Assembly: GCA_030634125.1 (NCBI GenBank) | Contig: DAOWBJ010000053.1 | Coordinates: 1 to 8,717 of the forward strand | DNA length: 8,717 nucleotides | Direction: 5' to 3' | DNA from: Victivallales bacterium | GTDB lineage: Bacteria > Verrucomicrobiota > Lentisphaeria > Victivallales > Victivallaceae | In this document: positions 1-5,761 of the stretch, one piece after another | Layout: the number at the start of each line of letters is the position of its first letter | Position numbering within the stretch: the stretch's first letter is position 1 | Notes under the pieces: model-generated | Told to the model about the DNA's origin: nothing | The model's input: the letters and a program-made list of their open reading frames with translations, nothing else | Database searches by the model: none | Translations under genes and position numbers: made by a program

Positions 1-132
1 CAACCCCGAACGGGGTTGAACAACTGAACGTAACAAGCTACTTATTCAACCCCGCCGGGGTTGATGTTTTGGGAATGCGAATATCCCACGGGTTTTACCC
101 GCGGCTATTTAAATATAACCCCGTTGGGGTAA
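1..132. repeat. Cluster of four short GC-rich palindromes (REP/BIME-like)
   Basis: Four hairpins follow each other. Positions 1-18 pair CAACCCCG with CGGGGTTG across AA. Positions 46-64 pair TCAACCCC with GGGGTTGA across GCC. Positions 86-104 have a CGGGT/ACCCG core, extended by CC/GG across one A-C mismatch. Positions 118-130 pair ACCCC with GGGGT across GTT. Three of the four share the same ACCCC/GGGGT core, so this looks like a dispersed palindromic repeat family rather than chance. The cluster begins at base 1 and may continue outside the window. It lies downstream of the minus-strand sugar operon, where it could stabilise or end the transcript. No REP-associated transposase (RAYT) is visible in the window. 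Confidence 0.6.
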
Positions 133-152
133 TTAAAAGCATAATTTTGAGG

Positions 153-176
153 AGCAAAAAAATGGCATTTTTTGCT
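153..176. terminator. A/T-rich inverted repeat downstream of the sugar operon
   Basis: AGCAAAAAA (153-161) pairs perfectly with TTTTTTGCT (168-176) across a 6-base loop. It lies about 20 bases beyond the stop of the last operon gene, which reads on the minus strand. The A-run and T-run in the arms give a bidirectional, weak terminator-like shape. The stem has only two G-C pairs and no separate U-tract, so this is a tentative call. Confidence 0.3.
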
Positions 177-196
177 AATTTAATGATTATCTTGAA

Positions 197-1054
197 TTAC
201 AGTATTTTGTTTAGGAACTTAATAGCTGAACCAATATCGTTTATTGGATTTTTCCCTACTTCACGCTCGATAGTCAAAAAACCTTTATAGCCGATGTCGC
301 GGAGTGCCTGGATATACTCTTTCCAGTTGACCTCTCCCTGCCCGAGAGGGGTTTCTTTGAAAAGATCACCAGTCTGCGCTACAAGCTGCTTGAAACCTCC
401 TTCGGCGAAGGCGGTATATACTTTTTCAGGATTGCAGTCCTGAATATGTATGCCGTCTTTTGCGTGAGTATGGACAATGTGATCTTTTAGTAGATGTACC
501 GCCGCGACCGGATCAGCATTCTGCACCATGATTAGATTTGCCGGATCCATATTGACCGCTATGCCTTTACCGCGGACAGCCTTCTCGATAAAGTCCTTCA
601 ATGCTTCCGGGCTTTCCGGTCCGGTCTCAATGGCTAAATACGCACCGGCACCGGCGGCATATTCACCGACTTCACGCAGGCTTTCGGCCATAATCGAATA
701 CATCGGTTCCGATTTATCCTCCGGCACAACGCCTATATGCGTTGTCATGATATTAGTTCCAAGTTCAAGAGCAATATCAATAATCCGTTTACTCAAATCA
801 ACCCGCTCTTTATTGCCGTTTAGCTGCCTGAATCCATAACCTCCCAGATCTCCGCATATCGCCGTTATCCGCAAGCCGTTATCCTCGCAACGGTTTTTCA
901 ATTCTCTTAACTGCCCGGGTGAATATTCCAGCAAGTTATGACCGTTACGGGCAACAGCGTAAATCTGGACTCCTTCCGCGCCGAGTTCGGCGGCTTTTTT
1001 CAGGCCGTCAAACAAGGGAAGCTTTAAAGATTCGACTATTGTTCCAATTTGCAT
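197..1054 (-). CDS. Sugar phosphate isomerase/epimerase-like TIM-barrel protein (AP endonuclease family 2 fold)
   Basis: A 285-residue protein with the layout of the xylose-isomerase-like TIM barrel (AP_endonuc_2, PF01261), close to the usual 270-300 residues. The expected divalent-metal ligands sit at strand ends: E143 in AIETGPE, D170 in NMDPAN, H197 in HTHAKD and E263 in TIERE. H106 (TTHIG) and the GQGEVNW loop (238-244) are also typical. No signal peptide or membrane segment, so cytoplasmic. It is the last gene of the minus-strand operon: its ATG begins 2 bases after the stop of the preceding isomerase gene and has no clear Shine-Dalgarno, which suggests translational coupling. The family includes sugar epimerases, inosose isomerases and dehydratases, and 3-keto-glycoside lyases. 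The family call is secure; the substrate and reaction are not. Confidence 0.88.
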   Translation of the reverse strand: MQIGTIVESLKLPLFDGLKKAAELGAEGVQIYAVARNGHNLLEYSPGQLRELKNRCEDNGLRITAICGDLGGYGFRQLNGNKERVDLSKRIIDIALELGTNIMTTHIGVVPEDKSEPMYSIMAESLREVGEYAAGAGAYLAIETGPESPEALKDFIEKAVRGKGIAVNMDPANLIMVQNADPVAAVHLLKDHIVHTHAKDGIHIQDCNPEKVYTAFAEGGFKQLVAQTGDLFKETPLGQGEVNWKEYIQALRDIGYKGFLTIEREVGKNPINDIGSAIKFLNKIL

Positions 1055-1056
1055 AA

Positions 1057-1926
1057 TCAGGCAAAAATACTTTTAAGTTTTTTCGCGGTTGCTTCAGCAA
1101 GCTCCAAATCCGGCATTACCATATCAGGAAGTCTTGAAAACGGAATCATTTCAACAGTAATCGGCCCGCCATAGTTGATTTTTTCCAAAGCGGCAAGCAC
1201 TTTATCAAATTCCACTTCGCCATCCAGCAAATCATCGCCAAAACCATGCAAACCACCGCCGCAATCCTCGCTTTTCCAGTTCTTGAAATGGACTGCTTTT
1301 ATTTTACTGCCGAGAACCTCGATCCAGTCCTGCGGATAACCGTTCAGCACGCAATTACCGACATCCAGATAACAGCCTAGTTTCTCTGAACCGAACTGTT
1401 CAATAAAAGCCTTCATTTCTACCGGGGAATAGAGGAACTTGTTCCAAACATTTTCCAAAGCGATATTAACATTGAGTTTTTCAGCGAGGGGCAACAATTC
1501 TTTTATAGATTTAGTCGCCTGTTTCCAGCAAGTCATATATGGCACGACCGGTCGTGATTCGTCCCAGGCCACATCTACCGCGCCAGGTACCAGCAAAGCG
1601 CTTTCCACTCCCAGCCATGCCGCGATCCGCAAATATTTTTTCGCGAACGCAAGGGCTTCGGCGCGTTCGTTTTCATCAGGAGACCCGAGTGAGCAACCCC
1701 AGAAAAAACCGGAAGCTACTGAGCGTAATCCGATGCCTTTTTCAAGCGCAAAAGCTTTTATTTTTTCGCATTCTTCTTTGCTTGTGTCGATGCTGACGCA
1801 GTCGCCAACAGTCAGTTCAAGTCCGTCCAGACCATAAGAAGCGGCGTATTCAACTGCTTCAAAAGGAGTTTTTTCGCCTCCAAAACCAGCGATAACCCAG
1901 GAATTTATTGCTTTATAAAATGACAT
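1057..1926 (-). CDS. Second sugar phosphate isomerase/epimerase-like TIM-barrel protein
   Basis: A 289-residue cytoplasmic protein of the same TIM-barrel superfamily but clearly diverged from the operon's last gene. Likely metal ligands are E158 (IALENVW), D188 (YLDVGN), H213 (AVHFKNW) and E259 (ITVEM). E37 in GLELTVG is the usual strand-2 acid. The LENVWNKF and LDVGN motifs recall hexulose-6-phosphate isomerase and L-ribulose-5-phosphate or D-tagatose 3-epimerase relatives. The ATG at 1926 shares its A with the TAA of the upstream oxidoreductase gene (TAATG). A strong AAGGAG lies 8 bases before the ATG, inside the end of that gene. This is a co-translated pair. Isomerase or epimerase activity on a keto sugar is inferred from the fold; the substrate is unknown. 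An inositol route (IolE/IolI-like role) or keto-glycoside cleavage are alternatives. Confidence 0.88.
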   Translation of the reverse strand: MSFYKAINSWVIAGFGGEKTPFEAVEYAASYGLDGLELTVGDCVSIDTSKEECEKIKAFALEKGIGLRSVASGFFWGCSLGSPDENERAEALAFAKKYLRIAAWLGVESALLVPGAVDVAWDESRPVVPYMTCWKQATKSIKELLPLAEKLNVNIALENVWNKFLYSPVEMKAFIEQFGSEKLGCYLDVGNCVLNGYPQDWIEVLGSKIKAVHFKNWKSEDCGGGLHGFGDDLLDGEVEFDKVLAALEKINYGGPITVEMIPFSRLPDMVMPDLELAEATAKKLKSIFA

Positions 1927-2993
1927 TATCTCATCTCCTTGTATTCGATTATAATTTTTTCACCGTTATTGTCGATTGATTTTTGTTCGGCTTCGGCGAT
2001 ACATATTCCGTCAAGAGCTTCCGCCGGAGTGAGATACTTGTCCGCCGGAATTCCTTTCTGTATCGCGTCAAGCAAATTGTCCAGTTCCACATGCCAGCCG
2101 GTAGGTCCCGGGCATCCTGATAAATCGACTTCCTCCACAGTACCGTCCTCATAATATTCTTTAAGTCCTGCCGGACTGAAAATTACTGTTGCTTTTTCGC
2201 ATACTAATTGAAAACTCATTTCAAATGGAGAATTATCCGTCGCGGACCAGCCGCCCTCAGAAACAACCATTTTACTGTCTTCGAAATCATAAAATGTGAA
2301 TACATGATCAACAGCGCTGTCAGAGCGCACAGCTTTGCTTACGTTAGACGTAACCGCTGTCGGGCGCCCGAAGAGCGAAACAATCTGGTCAATATCATGC
2401 AAATGCAAATCCAGTAATGCTCCTCCCGAGAATTCTTCCTTTGAAAACCAGTCGTTCCAGCTTTTGCCTTCCATGGTCGGAGAAAAACGTTTGAAAAAGG
2501 CATTTTTTACTTCGCCGTAACTGCCTGATTTTAACTGTTCATACACATAACGGTATTCCGGCCATGCCCGGACGCACATGCCGACGGTAAAACATTTATC
2601 AGATTTTGCCGCCGCGTCAGCAATTGCTTTGGCGTCTTCGCTGGTTCTGCCCATAGGTTTTTCAAGCATCAAATGCTTTCCCGCTTCAAGGGCAGCCACG
2701 GCATACTTGCGATGCAGGTGAGTCGGCAAACAAATATCAACCAGATCAATATTCGTGTCATTAATCAAATCCATACCGTCCTCATAGAGAGCCATAGCTG
2801 ATAAATCCAGCGAAATAGAATTGTCGCCGCCGCCGATATTGGCAAAAACGCTGCTGATATCCCCGGCGAGCTTATCAGGATTTACATCCGCGATCGCCAC
2901 AACTTCAGCCTTATCATTTGCTTTGTAAATATCCAGGTGAGTAGTTCCCATGAACCCTAGACCAATAATTCCGACTTTTACTTTTTTAGACAT
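1926..2993 (-). CDS. Gfo/Idh/MocA-family NAD(P)-dependent oxidoreductase
   Basis: A 355-residue protein with an N-terminal Rossmann fold: GLGFMG at 11-16 binds the dinucleotide and D37 ends strand 2 (AIAD). The EKP motif is at 111-113, with K112 the conserved lysine. The C-terminal sheet domain carries DLHLHD at 195-200, where D195 and H199 match the family's catalytic Asp/His. Relatives oxidise a sugar or polyol hydroxyl (myo-inositol, glucose, scyllo-inositol and 3-position oxidation of glycosides). The start at 2993 was chosen because GGAGG lies 5 bases upstream and MSKKVKVGIIG is a normal N-terminus. A longer reading from a rare start at 3074 would add 27 residues with no family similarity and run across the promoter. 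It is the first gene of the three-gene operon divergent from the PocR/AraC regulator. Substrate and cofactor preference are not decided by the sequence. Confidence 0.92.
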   Translation of the reverse strand: MSKKVKVGIIGLGFMGTTHLDIYKANDKAEVVAIADVNPDKLAGDISSVFANIGGGDNSISLDLSAMALYEDGMDLINDTNIDLVDICLPTHLHRKYAVAALEAGKHLMLEKPMGRTSEDAKAIADAAAKSDKCFTVGMCVRAWPEYRYVYEQLKSGSYGEVKNAFFKRFSPTMEGKSWNDWFSKEEFSGGALLDLHLHDIDQIVSLFGRPTAVTSNVSKAVRSDSAVDHVFTFYDFEDSKMVVSEGGWSATDNSPFEMSFQLVCEKATVIFSPAGLKEYYEDGTVEEVDLSGCPGPTGWHVELDNLLDAIQKGIPADKYLTPAEALDGICIAEAEQKSIDNNGEKIIIEYKEMR

Positions 2994-2998
2994 AACAA

Positions 2999-3003
2999 CC
3001 TCC
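2999..3003 (-). promoter_or_regulatory. Shine-Dalgarno that fixes the oxidoreductase start
   Basis: On the minus strand GGAGG sits 5 bases before the ATG at 2993. An in-frame ATG at 3005 overlaps this site, so it is unlikely to be used. Confidence 0.75.
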
Positions 3004-3024
3004 ATATTTTTTAGGTTTACTAAT

Positions 3025-3030
3025 ATTGTA
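3025..3030 (-). promoter_or_regulatory. Predicted -10 element of the sugar operon
   Basis: The minus strand reads TACAAT, a 5/6 match to the sigma70 -10. Transcription would start near 3018, giving a leader of about 25 bases that contains the GGAGG site. There is no good -35 at the right distance (TTTCTT at 17 bases), as is common at promoters that need an AraC-family activator. Confidence 0.45.
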
Positions 3031-3053
3031 CTGCTTAGTGGACAAAAAAGAAA

Positions 3054-3091
3054 TGCAATTTTCTGCAAATACATGGATTATTGTGCAAAGA
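3054..3091. promoter_or_regulatory. Phased TGCAA direct repeats, candidate AraC-family operator
   Basis: TGCAA occurs at 3054, 3064 and 3084, so the spacings are 10 and 20 bases, one and two helical turns. The last two copies extend to TTNTGCAAANA at 3061-3071 and 3081-3091. From the operon start predicted near 3018 the copies lie at about -38, -48 and -68, which fits an activator next to the -35. The copy at 3081-3091 lies just upstream of the regulator's own predicted -10, which would allow autoregulation. Confidence 0.45.
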
Positions 3092-3096
3092 TGGTG

Positions 3097-3102
3097 TATT
3101 AT
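3097..3102 (+). promoter_or_regulatory. Possible -10 of the regulator gene (short-leader or leaderless)
   Basis: TATTAT lies 7 bases before the ATG at 3110; an overlapping TATAGT (3100-3105) is an alternative. Transcription would start at or next to the ATG. There is no clear Shine-Dalgarno, only GGTG about 13 bases upstream. The -35 candidate (TGGATT at 3074-3079) is poor, so this call is weak. Confidence 0.25.
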
Positions 3103-3109
3103 AGTCAAT

Positions 3110-3949
3110 ATGAATAAAGCACTGGACATAATTCTTCACGATGAAATACAAAATATTTTCGATAACTTCACGGCAAGTTTCGGAATAAATATTTTATTTT
3201 ATTCCCTTGACGGCAAAATCCTGCGTCGCGGACATGGACGCGCAAATTCAAAATTTTGTGAGCTCATTCAAAACAAAATTTTCGATAGAAACGAATGTAT
3301 ATCCATGGATGAAAGTAAATGCCGCGAATGCGCCAGGCAGAAAGAAATCATAAATTATGTATGTCATGCCGGGATAGAGGAAGCGGTCGCGCCAATATTT
3401 ATCGAGACGCAATTAGTCGGTTACGCCATGTTCGGGCAATTCCGTTCAAGTCAGAAACTTCCGCCAAAAGTGCTCAAAATAGCCAAAGAAAACGGATGTC
3501 AGGCAGAATTACTGGAATCTTTTTATGAACTACCCTATTACAATAAAATCAAGATAAAAAACATCATCGGCTTGTTTACTATTCTGGTGGATTATATCAT
3601 CACCAAAGAAATAATAAGCGTAAAGGGTGAACGTCTGATAAATAAGACTTTAGCCTACATCGAGCAGCATATAGACCGCCCGATCACCCTGGACGAAGTC
3701 GCCAGAAACGCCGGAAGAAGCCGTTCAAGCATCTCACATTCTTTCAAAAAAATATTAGGCAAGCCTTTTTCCAAAGTAGTAATAGAGGCAAAATTAAGTA
3801 AAGCCGGGGAGTATTTTAAAAACGCGCCGCATTTATCAATAGGGGAAGTCGCATTCAAGCTAGGCTACAAAGACCCCCTGTATTTTTCACGCCTCTACAA
3901 AAAACACAAAGGAATCTCCCCGACTGAGTACAAGGGACATCAAAAGTAG
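3110..3949 (+). CDS. PocR-domain AraC-family transcriptional regulator
   Basis: A 279-residue regulator. Residues 1-165 match the PocR ligand-sensing domain (PF10114): conserved cysteines C50, C63, C71, C74 and C85, followed by YVCHAGIEEAVAPI (83-96) and GYAMFGQF (104-111). Residues 174-279 are the AraC-type DNA-binding domain, with one helix-turn-helix around ITLDEVARNAGRSRSSISHS (192-211) and a second in IGEVAFKLGYKDPLYFSRLY (244-263), ending in the usual ISPTEY. ATG 3110 was chosen because a longer frame from a TTG at 3026 would run through the promoter region and has no Shine-Dalgarno. The gene diverges from the oxidoreductase/isomerase operon, so it probably activates that operon on sensing a sugar-like ligand or metabolite. 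The Cys-rich sensor could also bind a metal or respond to redox. The family is certain; the ligand is unknown. Confidence 0.92.
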   Translation: MNKALDIILHDEIQNIFDNFTASFGINILFYSLDGKILRRGHGRANSKFCELIQNKIFDRNECISMDESKCRECARQKEIINYVCHAGIEEAVAPIFIETQLVGYAMFGQFRSSQKLPPKVLKIAKENGCQAELLESFYELPYYNKIKIKNIIGLFTILVDYIITKEIISVKGERLINKTLAYIEQHIDRPITLDEVARNAGRSRSSISHSFKKILGKPFSKVVIEAKLSKAGEYFKNAPHLSIGEVAFKLGYKDPLYFSRLYKKHKGISPTEYKGHQK

Positions 3950-3975
3950 TTGCCAGGAGCAGCTTGCTCCGCGAC
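3949..3975. repeat. Hairpin with GGAGCA/TGCTCC core
   Basis: GGAGCA (3956-3961) pairs with TGCTCC (3965-3970). GTTGC (3949-3953) pairs with GCGAC (3971-3975) with one G-U. It starts on the last base of the regulator's stop codon. No U-tract follows, so it is not a classical terminator. It shares its core with the hairpin at 4202-4228 and may be a dispersed palindromic repeat. Confidence 0.5.
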
Positions 3976-3996
3976 AAATATGGGTGCGCTGATGGT

Positions 3997-4025
3997 TTGA
4001 TGTAAAGCTGTAATCTACATATAAA
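3997..4025 (+). promoter_or_regulatory. Predicted sigma70-like promoter upstream of a structured region
   Basis: TTGATG (3997-4002), a 17-base spacer and TATAAA (4020-4025), with a start expected near 4032. The resulting RNA would begin about 15-20 bases before the long inverted repeat at 4045-4106. It could be a long phoH2 leader or a separate small RNA. Confidence 0.45.
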
Positions 4026-4044
4026 ATGTAAATAAACAATAAAT

Positions 4045-4140
4045 GATGTAGTCACCCCTGTCTCAGGGGTGGGGAACGCTTGAACGGCTGAGACAACAGT
4101 GACATCGCGAACATGAAAATGTTGAATTTAAGATCATGTT
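4045..4140 (+). other. Long imperfect inverted repeat with competing folds, candidate structured RNA
   Basis: Fold 1: GAT (4045-4047), GTCAC (4051-4055) and TGTCTCA (4059-4065) pair in order with TGAGACA (4089-4095), GTGAC (4099-4103) and ATC (4104-4106), around a 3x3 internal loop and a 3-base bulge. Fold 2: CACCCCTG (4053-4060) pairs with CAGGGGTG (4064-4071), a perfect 8-bp hairpin using the same bases. Just after, AACAT-GAAA-ATGTT (4110-4123, GNRA-type loop) competes with AACATGA (4110-4116) pairing to TCATGTT (4134-4140). No known RNA family is recognised. A remnant of a mobile element end is the main alternative. Confidence 0.4.
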
Positions 4141-4201
4141 ATCAGCACACCCACAAATATCTTTGACAACTTACAGGATTGCCGCCCGATTTAAATCATT
4201 T

Positions 4202-4228
4202 GTGCCGGAGCAAGGCTGCTCCCGGCAC
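4202..4228. repeat. GC-rich hairpin with AGCA/TGCT core
   Basis: GTGCCGG (4202-4208) pairs with CCGGCAC (4222-4228), and AGCA (4209-4212) pairs with TGCT (4217-4220), with one bulged C. This gives 11 base pairs and a 4-base loop. Neither strand has a U-tract beside it, so a terminator is not supported. The GGAGCA...TGCTCC core repeats that of 3956-3970. Confidence 0.55.
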
Positions 4229-4259
4229 TACTAAACTACAAAAAAGAATCGCTTAAATG

Positions 4260-4288
4260 TTGACATATACATGGTAGTATGTTAGATT
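4260..4288 (+). promoter_or_regulatory. Predicted phoH2 promoter
   Basis: A perfect -35 TTGACA (4260-4265), a 17-base spacer and TAGATT (4283-4288), which keeps the key TA...T positions of the -10. A start near 4295 gives a leader of about 114 bases before the phoH2 ATG. The leader has an inverted repeat, TTTCCAAA (4309-4316) with TTTGGAAA (4333-4340). Confidence 0.55.
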
Positions 4289-4408
4289 CATGTGTTTACT
4301 CTTTTTTATTTCCAAACACTATTGCAATTTGCTTTGGAAACAAGTATTTTAATTATATGGATAAAACTTTCCGCCACAATCGAATTTCACTTAACCCCAA
4401 GGATATTT

Positions 4409-5761
4409 ATGTCTACAAAAACGTTCGTCCTGGATACGAATGTGCTTCTGCACAGTGCCCAAAGTCTGGAATCTTTTCAAGATAATGATGTTGTTTTGCC
4501 AATGGCGGTAATTGAGGAACTCGATAAATTTAAAAATTATCAGGATGAATTAGGCAGAAACGCCCGTCAAGTTATTAGAACTTTGGACTCTCTGCGTGAA
4601 AACGGACATCTCGGTGAAGGCGTATCTCTCAGCAGAGCCGGTTCACTCGCTACCGGCAAAGTTACCATTACTTCGGCTCACTGCCCTGATAAGGAAATAA
4701 ATAAACGGCTTGATGACGTCTTTAATGCAACTTTTTCCATGGAACGAGCGGACAACCGCATTTTGAGGGTAGCCTTGACGCTGCATTTTGAGGGCGAAAA
4801 TGTAATTTTCATCAGTAAGGACATTAATTTACGCTTAAAAGCCGATGCTCTTGGGCTTAAAGTAATGGATTTTGAGCGCGAAAAAGTCGATTATGACAAA
4901 TTGTTCACGGGTCAACAATCCCTCAGTGTCAAGCAGGGAATGATTGATGAAATTTACCAAAGCAAGATCATTGAAATTGAAGGCATCACGGCTTTTGCAA
5001 ACGAATTTATCATTTTAGAATCCGAGGAAAACCCTAAGAAAACAGCTTTAACCCGCGTCAAAGACGACGGAATGCTGCATTTAGTAGATCCACACATGGA
5101 CAGCCAACAGATTCATCTTACTCCGCGCAACAAGGAACAACGTATGTCCCTGGATATTTTACTTGATCCGGCAGTACAATTAGTAACTCTGGTCGGAAAG
5201 GCTGGAACCGGAAAAACTTTATTAGCTTTGGCAGCGGCTTTAGAGCTGGTTTTGCATCAGAACAGATACGAAAAAATTCTCGTTTCACGCCCGATTGTCC
5301 CATTGGGTAAGGATATCGGATTTTTGCCTGGTGATAAAGATGAAAAACTAAGTCATTGGATGCAGCCTATTTTTGATAATCTCGATTACTTAATGCATTC
5401 GGACAAAAACGGTCACGTTTCGAGCAAAAAAACTGATACTCTGATCGGCAGTCACAAAATAGAACTTGAAGCCATTACTTATATTCGAGGCAGAAGTCTG
5501 CCTCGTCAATTTGTTATCGTTGATGAGGCCCAGAACCTCACTCCGCACGAAGTTAAAACTATTATCAGCCGTGCGGGTGAAGGCACTAAAATGGTTCTTA
5601 CCGGCGATCCAAATCAAATAGACAATCCATATCTGGATTCTTCGAGCAACGGCTTGAACTATACAATTGAACGCATGAAAAAATTAAGTATCCACGGGCA
5701 CATGACACTCGAAAAGAGCGAACGCAGTGAATTAGCGGCAAAGGCGGCTGAGCTTTTATAA
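4409..5761 (+). CDS. phoH2: PIN-PhoH protein (PhoH2-type RNA-processing ATPase)
   Basis: A 450-residue cytoplasmic protein with two domains. Residues 1-160 are a PIN ribonuclease-like domain: FVLDTNVLLH gives D9 and N11, VIEELD gives E36/E37, RADNRIL gives D115 and SKDINLR gives D138, so the acidic metal-binding set looks complete. Residues 225-450 are the PhoH ATPase: Walker A GKAGTGKT (263-270), SRPIVPLGKDIGFLPGD (293-309), Walker B FVIVDEAQN (368-376) and the TGDPNQID motif (398-405). Studied PhoH2 proteins unwind and cut RNA, and in mycobacteria pair with an antitoxin-like PhoAT; that role is family knowledge. The start at 4409 has AAGGA 5 bases upstream. The frame is open back to a GTG at 4292, but the extra 39 residues are hydrophobic, family-unlike and lie in the leader. 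No neighbour on the same strand; monocistronic. Confidence 0.93.
   Translation: MSTKTFVLDTNVLLHSAQSLESFQDNDVVLPMAVIEELDKFKNYQDELGRNARQVIRTLDSLRENGHLGEGVSLSRAGSLATGKVTITSAHCPDKEINKRLDDVFNATFSMERADNRILRVALTLHFEGENVIFISKDINLRLKADALGLKVMDFEREKVDYDKLFTGQQSLSVKQGMIDEIYQSKIIEIEGITAFANEFIILESEENPKKTALTRVKDDGMLHLVDPHMDSQQIHLTPRNKEQRMSLDILLDPAVQLVTLVGKAGTGKTLLALAAALELVLHQNRYEKILVSRPIVPLGKDIGFLPGDKDEKLSHWMQPIFDNLDYLMHSDKNGHVSSKKTDTLIGSHKIELEAITYIRGRSLPRQFVIVDEAQNLTPHEVKTIISRAGEGTKMVLTGDPNQIDNPYLDSSSNGLNYTIERMKKLSIHGHMTLEKSERSELAAKAAELL

Larger units (their letters stand above)
3950..4408. other. Intergenic region between the regulator and phoH2
   Basis: There is no credible coding sequence in these 459 bases. 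They contain two predicted plus-strand promoters (3997-4025 and 4260-4288) and two GGAGCA/TGCTCC hairpins. They also contain a long imperfect inverted repeat (4045-4106), an AACAT-GAAA-ATGTT hairpin (4110-4123), a perfect palindrome GATTTAAATC (4188-4197) and an inverted repeat in the phoH2 leader (4309-4340). The density of structure suggests a regulatory RNA or long leader. Confidence 0.6.

Noticed and set aside
528..839. 103-codon plus-strand frame, and similar ones at 1439-1837 and 1539-1796
   Set aside because: All are antisense to the two TIM-barrel genes with conserved metal ligands, and none has a ribosome site or recognisable domain.
2994..3074. 27-residue N-terminal extension of the oxidoreductase from a rare start
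   Set aside because: It crosses the predicted -10 and the GGAGG site that serves the ATG at 2993, and it has no Rossmann-fold similarity.
4059..4095. Resemblance to the 5' half of a TPP riboswitch (GGGGTG ... GGCTGAGA)
   Set aside because: The required ACCC partner and the ACCTGAT...CCGGCGTAGGG half are absent, and the downstream gene is phoH2, not a thiamin gene. The GGCTGAGA bases are better explained by the TGTCTCA/TGAGACA stem.
4052..4138. Minus-strand frame of about 28 codons reading KFNIFMFAMSLLSQPF and ending at the 4053-4071 hairpin
   Set aside because: It looks protein-like but is bounded by stops and has no ribosome site. The region is better described as an inverted repeat; a degenerate gene end cannot be excluded.
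4279..4485. 68-codon frame overlapping the phoH2 start, in the position of mycobacterial phoAT
   Set aside because: Its ATG lies inside the predicted phoH2 promoter, upstream of the expected transcription start. No ribosome site is visible and the part after 4409 is a shadow of phoH2.
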